From positions 1 to 38,446 of the forward strand of contig CAMUBY010000011.1 in the NCBI GenBank assembly GCA_947087265.1: DNA of 38,446 nucleotides. Direction: 5' to 3'. A program made the translations under genes and the position numbers. Source of the stretch: an uncultured Clostridia bacterium. GTDB lineage: Bacteria > Bacillota > Clostridia > Christensenellales > Borkfalkiaceae. The notes beneath the pieces are model-generated. The model was not told the DNA's origin. It saw nothing but the letters and a program-made list of their open reading frames with translations, and searched no databases. Below are positions 14,599 through 22,621 of the stretch, one piece after another (position 1 is the first letter of the stretch; each line of letters opens with the position of its first letter).

Positions 14599-16176
14599 AT
14601 GTTACAAGTCAACAACGTCAGTCTGCAATACGGCAGTAAAAAACTGTTCGAGGAAGTCAACCTCAAATTTACGAAAGGGAACTGCTACGGCATTATCGGC
14701 GCGAACGGCGCAGGGAAGTCTACGTTCCTCAAAGTCCTTTCGGGGGAAATCGAACCCAACAAGGGCGACGTTTCGCTCGACAAAAACGAACGGATGTCCG
14801 TTCTGGCGCAGAACCAGAATAAATACGATTTCGAGCCCGTGCTCCGCACCGTCATGCTGGGGCATAAACGGCTCGTAGAAATTATGGATGAAAAGGACGC
14901 GCTTTACGCGCACGCCGATTTCACGGAGGAAGACGGTATCCGCGCTTCCGAATTGGAAAGCGAATTTGCAGAGCTCGGCGGCTGGGAGGCGGAGAGCGAA
15001 GCGGAAATGCTTCTCAACGCGCTCGATATTCCCAAATCGCTCCACAATCTGAAAATGGGGGACTTGGACGCCAAACAGAAAGTGCGCGTCTTGTTGGCGC
15101 AGGCGCTGTTCGGCAATCCCGACGTACTCCTTCTGGACGAGCCTACGAACAACCTCGACTTAAAGACGGTGCGCTGGCTCGAAAACTACTTGCTCGATTT
15201 CGAGAATACGATTATTATCGTATCGCACAACCGCCACTTCCTTAACAAAGTCTGTACGCACATCTGCGACGTAGATTTCGGCAAAATCAACCTCTATCTC
15301 GGCAACTACGATTTTTGGTATCAGACTTCCCAGCTGCTCGCGCGCCAACAGCGCGAGCAGGATAAGAAAGCCGAACAGCGCGCCGCCGAACTCAAAGAAT
15401 TTATTGCGCGCTTTGCAGCAAACGCAAGTAAATCGCGGCAGGCGACTTCGCGCAAGAAAGAACTCGAAAAACTCACCATTTCCGACTTCAAACCGTCGCT
15501 GCGCAAATATCCGTTTATCGACTTCAAGTTCGAGCGCGATATCGGCAACGATATTCTTGCCGTCGAGGGGCTCACGAAAAAAGGATATTTCGAGGATATT
15601 TCCTTTACGGTGCAGAAAGGGGATAAAATCGGCGTCATTTCCGATAAGTCTACTTCCGTGACGATGCTGTACGACGTGCTTACGGGCAAGGAAGAGGCGG
15701 ACTCGGGTACCGTGAAATGGGGAAAAACTATTTCTTCGTCCTATTTCCCGCAGAACAATAACGAATATTTCGAGGGTTGCGCGCTCAACCTCGTGCAGTG
15801 GCTCTCACAGTTTTCCAAAGACCATTATGAGGAATATCTCCGCGGCTGGCTGGGGCGGATGCTCTTTTCGGGCGAAGAAGCGCTAAAAGAGGCAAAAGTG
15901 CTTTCGGGCGGCGAAAAAGTGCGCTGTATGCTCTCCAAAATGATGCTCGAAGGCGGCAACTTCCTCATCTTCGACGAACCGACCAACCATCTCGATTTGG
16001 AATCGATTACTTCGCTCAACAACGGTCTGACCGCGTTTAAGGGCTGTATGCTTTTAACTTCGCACGACCAGGAACTCATGAACACCGTCTGCAACCGCAT
16101 TATCGTTATCGACGGTAAAAAAGTGTTCGACAAAAACCTCACGTTCGACGAATACCTCGAAACCGTCAACGCATAA
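14599..16176 (+). CDS. ABC-F family ATPase (YbiT/YkpA-like)
   Basis: A 525-residue soluble protein with two ATPase domains and no membrane part. Domain 1: Walker A GANGAGKST (34-42), a degenerate signature MGDLDAKQKVRVLLAQAL, Walker B VLLLDEPTNNLDL near 176. The P-site-tRNA-interacting linker is basic and helical (about 245-300). Domain 2 (from about 313): the Walker A position reads ISDKSTSVTML without the Gly-x-Gly-Lys-Ser core, but the signature LSGGEKVR (near 435) and Walker B FLIFDEPTNHLDL are intact. ABC-F proteins act on ribosomes in translation or drug protection. ATG 14599 is chosen because CGGAGAAG precedes it; ATG 14575 lies too near the -10. Confidence 0.9.
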   Translation: MLQVNNVSLQYGSKKLFEEVNLKFTKGNCYGIIGANGAGKSTFLKVLSGEIEPNKGDVSLDKNERMSVLAQNQNKYDFEPVLRTVMLGHKRLVEIMDEKDALYAHADFTEEDGIRASELESEFAELGGWEAESEAEMLLNALDIPKSLHNLKMGDLDAKQKVRVLLAQALFGNPDVLLLDEPTNNLDLKTVRWLENYLLDFENTIIIVSHNRHFLNKVCTHICDVDFGKINLYLGNYDFWYQTSQLLARQQREQDKKAEQRAAELKEFIARFAANASKSRQATSRKKELEKLTISDFKPSLRKYPFIDFKFERDIGNDILAVEGLTKKGYFEDISFTVQKGDKIGVISDKSTSVTMLYDVLTGKEEADSGTVKWGKTISSSYFPQNNNEYFEGCALNLVQWLSQFSKDHYEEYLRGWLGRMLFSGEEALKEAKVLSGGEKVRCMLSKMMLEGGNFLIFDEPTNHLDLESITSLNNGLTAFKGCMLLTSHDQELMNTVCNRIIVIDGKKVFDKNLTFDEYLETVNA

Positions 16177-16191
16177 TTTCAGAAAAAATCG

Positions 16192-16219
16192 CACCGTCCG
16201 CAAGGGCGGTGTTTTTTTT
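16192..16219 (+). terminator. Terminator after the ABC-F gene
   Basis: CACCGTCC-GCAA-GGGCGGTG (one T-G pair) followed by eight T. Confidence 0.85.
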
Positions 16220-16284
16220 GGCAATATTTTATGTTTTTCTACAATCAAAATATGACAAATTTCCAAAAATTCGCGTGCAAAATT

Positions 16285-16291
16285 TGACGAA
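16285..16291 (+). promoter_or_regulatory. Candidate Spo0A box (TGACGAA)
   Basis: TGACGAA fits the 0A-box core TGNCGAA, within TTTGACGAA. A weaker version, AGTCGAA, follows at 16295-16301. They lie about 80 bp upstream of the spo0A -35, where autoregulation would be plausible. A 7-mer match alone is weak evidence. Confidence 0.35.
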
Positions 16292-16308
16292 ATCAGTCGA
16301 AACGACAT

Positions 16309-16343
16309 TTTTGTAAAAAATTCGATGAATTTTGTAAAAAATT
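16309..16343. repeat. Two exact 14-bp direct repeats 21 bp apart upstream of spo0A
   Basis: TTTTGTAAAAAATT occurs at 16309-16322 and 16330-16343, start to start exactly 21 bp (two helical turns), so two proteins would bind on the same face. A related inverted copy, TTTACAAAATT, overlaps the -35 box at 16368. The motif resembles the Spo0A box TTTTGTCGAAAA with CG replaced. Confidence 0.6.
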
Positions 16344-16367
16344 ATTTGATTTATGTACAAAAATGAC

Positions 16368-16396
16368 TTTACAAAATTAAAATTGAGTTTTATAAT
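16368..16396 (+). promoter_or_regulatory. spo0A promoter
   Basis: TTTACA (16368-16373), 17 bp, TATAAT (16391-16396), 43 bases before the ATG. The -35 is part of an inverted TTTACAAAATT motif. Confidence 0.65.
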
Positions 16397-16439
16397 ACGT
16401 TTTACCATTATTTGGAAATAACATAAGGAGTAAAAAACC

Positions 16440-17192
16440 ATGAAAAGAATTTTGATTTTAGAAAGTAACGAAGCATTTGCAAACGAACTTGCGGCATACT
16501 TTAGAGAAAACGGTTTTGAGGTGTGCGGAGTTTCGGACGACGGACAGGAAGGACTGAAACTGATTGAAAAGTTCACGCCTTCGGTGGTAGTAATGAGTTT
16601 ACTACTGAAAACGATTGACGGTTTCACCGTTATGGAAGAGGCGAGAAGCATGGGAAAGAAAGCGGATTTTATCGTGCTCGGAAATTTCTCCGACGATAAA
16701 ATTATCAACCGCGTAATTTTGCTCGGTGCGAGATACTATCTTATGAAACCCGTTTCGGCGCAGATTGTAGGGGAGCGTGTTTCGGAAATCGCCGACCCCG
16801 AAGCGCCTCCCGCGCGCGAAAAATACGAGCGTAAACGTGCAGGCTCTTTGGACGAACGTATCAGCAATATCTTTATTTCCATCGGCATTCCGCCGCACAT
16901 CAAAGGATATAATTATCTGCGCGAAGGAATTAAAATGGCGGTGAACGACCCGCAGGTTATCAATAACGTGACGAAAGGACTCTATCCCGTTATCGGTGAA
17001 AAGTTCCAAACGACGGCGAGTAAAGTAGAACGCGCAATCCGTCATGCAATCGAAGTTGCGTGGAACCGCGGCAGGGTAGACGCCGTGAACGCGATTTTCG
17101 GTGCGCGGGTGTATATCGGCTCCGAAAAACCTACGAACAGTGAATTTATTGCACTGGTTGCCGATAAACTCATTCTCGAAAGCATGGTTTAA
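16440..17192 (+). CDS. spo0A: Spo0A homologue with a degenerate (pseudo) receiver domain
   Basis: 250 residues. The C-terminal half (about 135-250) is a clear Spo0A effector domain: ISIGIPPHIKGYNYLREGIK, GLYPVIGEKFQTTASKVERA, RHAIEVAWNRGR and PTNSEFIALVADKL. The N-terminal half aligns with the Spo0A receiver without large gaps but lacks its chemistry. The phosphoacceptor Asp (VLVLDIIMP in Bacillus) is Ser53 in VVVMSLLLK; the acidic pair DDN is ESN (8-10); the switch Thr region LTAF reads LGNF. The Lys in YYLMKPV remains. The protein cannot be phosphorylated in the usual way, so it may be constitutive, controlled by level or ligand, or a paralogue of a normal Spo0A elsewhere. AAGGAG precedes the ATG; monocistronic. 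Confidence 0.9.
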   Translation: MKRILILESNEAFANELAAYFRENGFEVCGVSDDGQEGLKLIEKFTPSVVVMSLLLKTIDGFTVMEEARSMGKKADFIVLGNFSDDKIINRVILLGARYYLMKPVSAQIVGERVSEIADPEAPPAREKYERKRAGSLDERISNIFISIGIPPHIKGYNYLREGIKMAVNDPQVINNVTKGLYPVIGEKFQTTASKVERAIRHAIEVAWNRGRVDAVNAIFGARVYIGSEKPTNSEFIALVADKLILESMV

Positions 17193-17226
17193 TTGTCCGT
17201 GCTGACCGTTCTATAAAAAACCTTAT

Positions 17227-17258
17227 TTCCGTGCGCGGTTGCGTGCGGAATTTTTTTT
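17227..17258 (+). terminator. Terminator after spo0A
   Basis: TTCCGTGC and GTGCGGAA (two G-U pairs) followed by eight T. Confidence 0.75.
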
Positions 17259-17296
17259 CTGAAAAGGAAAATAATGGAAAATATATAAAAACAAAA

Positions 17297-17308
17297 TTTT
17301 ACAAAATT
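17297..17308. promoter_or_regulatory. Copy of the spo0A-upstream motif before the ftsK promoter
   Basis: TTTTACAAAATT, the exact complement of AATTTTGTAAAA found in the second spo0A repeat, placed 14 bp upstream of the ftsK -35. It could be a shared regulator site, though AT-rich chance matches are possible. Confidence 0.35.
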
Positions 17309-17322
17309 CTTTCCCAATATCG

Positions 17323-17351
17323 TTGAAATATCCGCGTAAAAATGGTATACT
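17323..17351 (+). promoter_or_regulatory. Promoter of the ftsK-to-nadE operon
   Basis: TTGAAA (17323-17328), 17 bp, TATACT (17346-17351). No other convincing promoter or terminator was seen until the hairpin after nadE at 28327. Confidence 0.7.
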
Positions 17352-17406
17352 GTAACGTGAAATAATGGCGTTGTTTACTATTTAAGATTGTTTGGAGGAT
17401 ACGGCT

Positions 17407-20400
17407 GTGAACAGTTTAGGACGCGGAAACGGAAATAAAGAAAAAAGCAAGGCGTCGATTATCACGCGCGAAACCGTGGGCATGACGTTGTTGCTCTTCG
17501 GTATAATCGTATTTTTTATCGCGGTGACAAGCCCTTATATCTTCGGTGACCCGGGAGCGGCAATTACGGCGTTCTTTCTGGGCGTGTTCGGGCTGTTCTT
17601 TTATCCGCTTGATATTCTCCTCGTTTATCTTGGCATTACCCTGGTCATCGGGAAAAGACCGATTCCGGCGAAGTGGCTTTTGCGCGGTCTGTTTTTTGTG
17701 CTTTGCGTGTTTTTCATTGTACATATCGCAACTGCGGAAAAATATTTCGGCAGCGGTTACGGTTCATATCTCAGCGGTTGCTGGAAAGCGGCGGAAAACG
17801 GCGCGGGCAACGGCACGGGCGGGGGCGTGATTCTGGGAATCGTAGCGTTCCCCGTGCGCTATTTGCTTTCCGAACCCGGCGCATACGTTGTATTTTCGCT
17901 TCTTACCGCGCTGTCGGTATTCTTGATTTTAATGCTTACGCCTCTCAAAGAATATTTCAAGGGAATGCGCGGCAGAAAGCGCGAACGCACGGTTAAAACG
18001 GAAGGAACGCGCGAATATCCCGCTCCCGTCGGGTTTGAAGATTTATCGACGCCCGCGTACCGTACAATGGAAAAAGAAGCCGAACCCGTGCCTGCTCCCG
18101 CGCCCGTTGCAAGGACGCCCGAGCAACCGCTCCCTGCGCCCCGCTCGAAAAAAGAGGAGAGCAGAGATATTCTGTTCAGCAACGACCCTGCAAGCAGTTA
18201 CCGCAACAATCTGATTTTTAATCACGATTCCCAGTTCAACACCAATCCGCGCCGCAGCAGCGTGGGGGTTCCGCCCGTTGGCGGCGAAAGCGCGCAGCCC
18301 GCTACCGCAAGTACGCGAATTTATACTTACGAACCGACAAAGCCCGATTACAGCGCGCCGAGCTATTCCGAGCGTTATTCTACGGGCGCACAAACGGCGC
18401 GTCCTGCAATGCCCAGAAAAATTACCCCTGCGGAAAAAGCATATTCTGGCGCGGAGGCAACTTACACGCAAACGCCATCATACCGCGCGCCGAGCGTGAC
18501 GGATGAAAAACCGGAGCAAAAGTTTGACGAGAAGTATGAATCTGCGGACGATATCAATTTCGGACAAACGCCTTCGTATCATGCGCCGAGCGCGCCTGAA
18601 GAGGAGAAGCGCGACTATTATTCCCGAGACGTAGAATCTTCCTTTACCAAGCAGACGGAAACGGAGGAAGACCCCTTGCCGCCGTCCTCTGCCGAAGCGG
18701 CATTCCGTCCCGTAGAGGAAGAAACGGAGCGCGAACAGTCGCGCGATGAAATTTTCCGCAGTATTTTCTCCCGCCCTGTGGAACAGATGAGAACGGAAAT
18801 TACCGAACCGCGCCGCAATCAGGCACGGAACGAAAGTTTCCGTACCGCGCCCGAACAGGAAGAAACGGATTCTTATTCCGAAGAAAGAAATGCGTTCCCC
18901 GAAGCGGAAACGCCGCGCTTCGGTTTCGGCGACAGAAGCGAACCTGCGGAGCCGCAGAACAGTTTTTCCGAAGAAACAAACCGCATGTTCGATTCGCCCG
19001 TACGCGCAAGCGGTGCGGCGGATTTATTCGATAACGACGAGCCCGAAATCGACAATGCGGACTACCGCGAAGAAACGCCTGAATTACCTTCGCGCGGCCG
19101 TTCGTTCGGAGAAGAGAGAACGCGTCCTTCTTTCCGCGAGAGCGGTTTGCGCGGCGTGCGCGACAGCCTTTCTGCGCCCGTCCCCGACGCTCCCGCGCCG
19201 CAGTTGAAAAAACATATTTACAGACCTTACCGCCGTCCGAGCAACGACTTGTTCTTTACCTACGACGATACGGTGACCGTATCACAGGAAGAAATCGAGC
19301 ACAATTCTTCGGTGATTGTGGAAACGCTCGCAGGTTTCCGAGTGGATGCGGAAGTCGTGAAAGTGCGTTCTGGTTCTGCGGTTACGCGCTACGATATTGA
19401 TATTCCTAAAAATATCGCCGTGCGCACCGTCATCAAGCGCGACGCGGAAATCGCCATGCGCCTTCACGCGCGCGACGGCGTGAATATTTATTCCAACTCC
19501 GAAGTGGGGGCAATCTCCATCGAAGTGCCCAATTCCAAGCGCGCCACGGTGGGGCTTCGCTCCGTCCTCATGGCGGACGAATACGTCAATGCAAAACCCA
19601 ACTCGCTGATGTTCGCCATCGGGAAAGACATCGAAGGGCGCAACGTCTGCGGCAATATCGTAAAAATGAAGCACATTCTCGTAGCCGGTTCCACGGGTTC
19701 CGGTAAGAGCGTTTGCCTCAACGCCATGCTTATCAGTCTGATTTGCAGATACTCTCCCTCCGAATTGCGGTTGATTCTCATTGACCCCAAAAAGGTGGAG
19801 TTCGCGATTTACGACGGTCTGCCGCACCTCATGATTAACGAAGTAATCGCAGACGCGCAAAAGGCGGTATCCGCGCTCAACTGGGCAATTAAGGAAATGG
19901 AACGCCGTTATCTTCTTTTTGAACAGAAGACGCGCGGCGGCGTCAACGTTCATAACCTTGACGAGTATAACGCAAGCCTCACGGAAGACGAGGAGAAGCT
20001 CCCTAAAATCGTCATTGTGGTAGACGAACTTGCCGACCTTATGTCGGTTGCTAAGAAAGACATCGAAGACAGAATCCAGCGCCTTGCACAGAAAGCGCGC
20101 GCCGCAGGAATGCACCTTGTGATTGCAACCCAGCGTCCTTCGGTAGACGTCATCACGGGCGTTATTAAGGGAAACCTTCCCACACGCCTTGCGTTCCGCG
20201 TCATTCAGGAAGTCGATTCGCGTACCATTCTCGACGAGTCGGGTGCGGAAAAATTGCTCGGTAACGGCGATATGCTTTTCCGCACGGAGGGAATGTTCAA
20301 TTGCCTGCGCGTACAGGGCGCGTTTTTGAGTTCGCAGGAAGTGCAGGCTGTTATTGAGGATATCAAGGCCAACAACGAAGCATATTTCGACGATTCGGTC

Positions 20401-20697
20401 GCAGACTATATCAACAGAGGGAATCAGTCGGAGGGCGGCGGCAGTTTTGACGGCGACATGGACGACGGCTCGGTAGACCCGCAGTACGTGAAAGCGCTCG
20501 GCATTGTCGTTAAACTCGGCTCGGCTTCCATTTCGCTCATTCAGCGCAAATGTTCGGTCGGTTATAACCACGCAGGTAAGATTATCGAGTGGATGGAACT
20601 CATGGGCTACATTTCGCCGTTCGACGGAAAAGCTAAGGCGAGAACGGTGCTTTTATCCAAAGAAGATTTTGAAAGCAAATACGGGAGTTTGGATTGA
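17407..20697 (+). CDS. ftsK: DNA translocase FtsK/SpoIIIE
   Basis: 1096 residues from a GTG start eight bases after GGAGG; the frame is open upstream but that would bury the ribosome site. The first 190 residues hold four membrane helices. A long linker (about 190-600) rich in Glu, Pro, Ser and Arg contains related short blocks such as QTPSYRAPS and QTPSYHAPS. The motor (about 620-1010) has Walker A VAGSTGSGKS (near 759) and Walker B IVIVVDELADL (near 869). The last 70 residues are the gamma winged helix that reads DNA polarity. It pumps DNA through the septum at division or into the forespore. FtsK and SpoIIIE cannot be told apart from sequence. Its stop overlaps rimO. Confidence 0.95.
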   Translation: MNSLGRGNGNKEKSKASIITRETVGMTLLLFGIIVFFIAVTSPYIFGDPGAAITAFFLGVFGLFFYPLDILLVYLGITLVIGKRPIPAKWLLRGLFFVLCVFFIVHIATAEKYFGSGYGSYLSGCWKAAENGAGNGTGGGVILGIVAFPVRYLLSEPGAYVVFSLLTALSVFLILMLTPLKEYFKGMRGRKRERTVKTEGTREYPAPVGFEDLSTPAYRTMEKEAEPVPAPAPVARTPEQPLPAPRSKKEESRDILFSNDPASSYRNNLIFNHDSQFNTNPRRSSVGVPPVGGESAQPATASTRIYTYEPTKPDYSAPSYSERYSTGAQTARPAMPRKITPAEKAYSGAEATYTQTPSYRAPSVTDEKPEQKFDEKYESADDINFGQTPSYHAPSAPEEEKRDYYSRDVESSFTKQTETEEDPLPPSSAEAAFRPVEEETEREQSRDEIFRSIFSRPVEQMRTEITEPRRNQARNESFRTAPEQEETDSYSEERNAFPEAETPRFGFGDRSEPAEPQNSFSEETNRMFDSPVRASGAADLFDNDEPEIDNADYREETPELPSRGRSFGEERTRPSFRESGLRGVRDSLSAPVPDAPAPQLKKHIYRPYRRPSNDLFFTYDDTVTVSQEEIEHNSSVIVETLAGFRVDAEVVKVRSGSAVTRYDIDIPKNIAVRTVIKRDAEIAMRLHARDGVNIYSNSEVGAISIEVPNSKRATVGLRSVLMADEYVNAKPNSLMFAIGKDIEGRNVCGNIVKMKHILVAGSTGSGKSVCLNAMLISLICRYSPSELRLILIDPKKVEFAIYDGLPHLMINEVIADAQKAVSALNWAIKEMERRYLLFEQKTRGGVNVHNLDEYNASLTEDEEKLPKIVIVVDELADLMSVAKKDIEDRIQRLAQKARAAGMHLVIATQRPSVDVITGVIKGNLPTRLAFRVIQEVDSRTILDESGAEKLLGNGDMLFRTEGMFNCLRVQGAFLSSQEVQAVIEDIKANNEAYFDDSVADYINRGNQSEGGGSFDGDMDDGSVDPQYVKALGIVVKLGSASISLIQRKCSVGYNHAGKIIEWMELMGYISPFDGKAKARTVLLSKEDFESKYGSLD

Positions 20698-22016
20698 TGC
20701 TGAAAAAAGTATTCGGCATGATTTCTCTCGGTTGCGATAAAAACCGTGTAGACGGCGAGCGCATTTTGGGCGAAGTCAAACGGCACGGCTGCGAAATTAC
20801 CGACGATATTTCCCGCGCACAGGTACTCATTGTGAATACCTGCGCGTTTTTGAACGCCGCGCGCGAGGAATCGATTGGCGCGGTGTTAGAGGGAAACCGC
20901 TACCGTACGGGCGCACTCGAAAAAATTGTGGTCACGGGTTGTCTGCCCCAGAAATTTATCGGCGAACTCTTCCCCGCGCTCACGGAAGGAGACGTCTTCC
21001 TCGGCACGGACGACGTAAGTATGCTCTTCCCAGCGCTTGAAAAATCGTATGAGGAAGGGCGCGTAAACGCCGTCGGCAAAGGAAACGGCTGCGCGCTCAC
21101 AGAGCGGGTTATTACCACTGCGCCGCACGTCAAATATCTCAAAATTGCGGACGGTTGTTTTAATCACTGCACCTACTGCTTGATTCCCAAAATCCGCGGC
21201 AAGTACCGCTCTTATCCGCAGGAAGAACTTTTGCGCGAGGCGGCTTCGCTTGGCGATACGGAAGAGCTCATTCTCGTCGCGCAGGATACGACGCGTTACG
21301 GCGAAGATTTCGGCGAAAATCAATTTGTAAATTTATTAAAAAATATTTCTAAACTTGACAACATTCGTCATATACGTTTGCTATACTGTTATCCGGAAGT
21401 GGTTACGGACGAACTTATAAAAGAACTCAAAACCAACCCCAAACTGATAAAATATCTGGATATTCCCCTGCAACATTGCGAGGACAGAATTTTGCGGTTA
21501 ATGGGGCGGCGCGGCAGGAAAGAAGACTACCGTGCGCTGTTCAAAAAATTGCGTGCGGAAATTCCCGAAATCGCAATCCGTACCACGTTTATCGCTGGCT
21601 TTCCCTCCGAAACGGAGGAGGAACACCGTGCAATGTTGGAATTTCTGGAAGAAATCAAGTTTGAAAACTGCGGTTTCTTTGCCTATTCGCGCGAACCCGA
21701 AACGCCTGCCTACAAGCTAAAAGGGCAGATTCCGGCGCGGGAAAAGCAAAAGCGCGTGAAGGCGCTTTACCGCAAGCAGGAGGAAATTTCGTTGCGCCGT
21801 ATGCAGAGCCACGTCGGAAAAACGCTGGAAGTTTTCTGCGACGGAATCGATTACGAACGTTCTTGCTTTGTGGGACGTGCCGCATTTCAGGCGCCTGAAA
21901 TCGACGGCGTAGTGTACTTTACGGCGCAGTCGGCGGAAACAGGCAAAACGTATCAAGTAAAAATAGAACGCGTCGGCGCGTACGACTTATACGGCGGCGC
22001 TTTGGAGGAATTATGA
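20697..22016 (+). CDS. rimO: Ribosomal protein uS12 methylthiotransferase RimO
   Basis: 439 residues. The N-terminal UPF0004 domain begins MISLGCDKNRVDGE and has NTCAF and VTGCLPQ, giving three Cys for the auxiliary cluster. The radical-SAM domain has CFNHCTYC (Cys154, 158, 161) for the SAM-binding 4Fe-4S cluster. A C-terminal TRAM domain follows. It adds a methylthio group to an Asp of ribosomal protein S12. The C motif and the LGCDKN start separate it from MiaB, which begins TFGCQMN. Start ATG overlaps the ftsK stop; end overlaps pgsA by four bases. Confidence 0.93.
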   Translation: MLKKVFGMISLGCDKNRVDGERILGEVKRHGCEITDDISRAQVLIVNTCAFLNAAREESIGAVLEGNRYRTGALEKIVVTGCLPQKFIGELFPALTEGDVFLGTDDVSMLFPALEKSYEEGRVNAVGKGNGCALTERVITTAPHVKYLKIADGCFNHCTYCLIPKIRGKYRSYPQEELLREAASLGDTEELILVAQDTTRYGEDFGENQFVNLLKNISKLDNIRHIRLLYCYPEVVTDELIKELKTNPKLIKYLDIPLQHCEDRILRLMGRRGRKEDYRALFKKLRAEIPEIAIRTTFIAGFPSETEEEHRAMLEFLEEIKFENCGFFAYSREPETPAYKLKGQIPAREKQKRVKALYRKQEEISLRRMQSHVGKTLEVFCDGIDYERSCFVGRAAFQAPEIDGVVYFTAQSAETGKTYQVKIERVGAYDLYGGALEEL

Positions 22017-22621
22017 ATCTGCCCAATAAAATCACGCTCACGCGAATTTGCATGATACCGCTGTTTGTAGCGGTGTTCTACTGCGGGTTGCTGTCCGAAT
22101 GGTGTTTTCTCGCTTCGGCAGGCGTGTTCCTGCTTGCGGCGCTCACCGATGCGTTAGACGGGCATATCGCGCGTTCACGGAATCTTGTTACCAATCTCGG
22201 CAAATTTTTAGACCCCATTGCCGATAAAGTGCTCGTTTCTACGGCGTTTATCGTCCTGCTCACGATTCCCACGGCGTTTACGGTGTATCCGTTCGGGGAA
22301 TACGGTTTGGTTGCGGCAGGCGTATGCATTGCGCTTATTCTGGCGCGCGAACTTATCGTCAGCGGTTTCCGCATTATTGCGGCAGGTAGAAATCTGGTGC
22401 TGGCGGCGGATAAACTCGGCAAAGTGAAAACGACGTTGCAAGACGTAGCCGTTGCGCTGTTGCTTGCCTGTATGCCCTTTGTCGTGAAAACGGGCGGCAT
22501 GAAAACGGCGGGCGAAATCATTGCCTATATCGGACTTGTTTGCTTCGCGCTCTGTACGGCGCTTACGGTCGTTTCGGGCGTCAATTATCTGATTAAAAAT
22601 AAAGAGGTGCTCAAAGGTTGA
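22013..22621 (+). CDS. pgsA: CDP-diacylglycerol-glycerol-3-phosphate 3-phosphatidyltransferase
   Basis: A 202-residue membrane enzyme of phosphatidylglycerol synthesis. The CDP-alcohol phosphotransferase motif is complete: Asp46, Asp49-Gly50, Ala53-Arg54, Gly63, Asp67, Asp71. It starts NLPNKITLTRICMIPLFV, typical of bacterial PgsA, and has about six membrane helices. Translationally coupled to rimO (ATGA) and to cinA (stop overlaps the TTG start). The pgsA-cinA-recA order is conserved in Firmicutes. Confidence 0.93.
   Translation: MNLPNKITLTRICMIPLFVAVFYCGLLSEWCFLASAGVFLLAALTDALDGHIARSRNLVTNLGKFLDPIADKVLVSTAFIVLLTIPTAFTVYPFGEYGLVAAGVCIALILARELIVSGFRIIAAGRNLVLAADKLGKVKTTLQDVAVALLLACMPFVVKTGGMKTAGEIIAYIGLVCFALCTALTVVSGVNYLIKNKEVLKG

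Noticed and set aside
21355..21387. Internal promoter in rimO (TTGACA and TATACT)
   Set aside because: Both boxes look good but the spacer is 21 bp, too long for sigma-A, and they lie inside conserved coding sequence.
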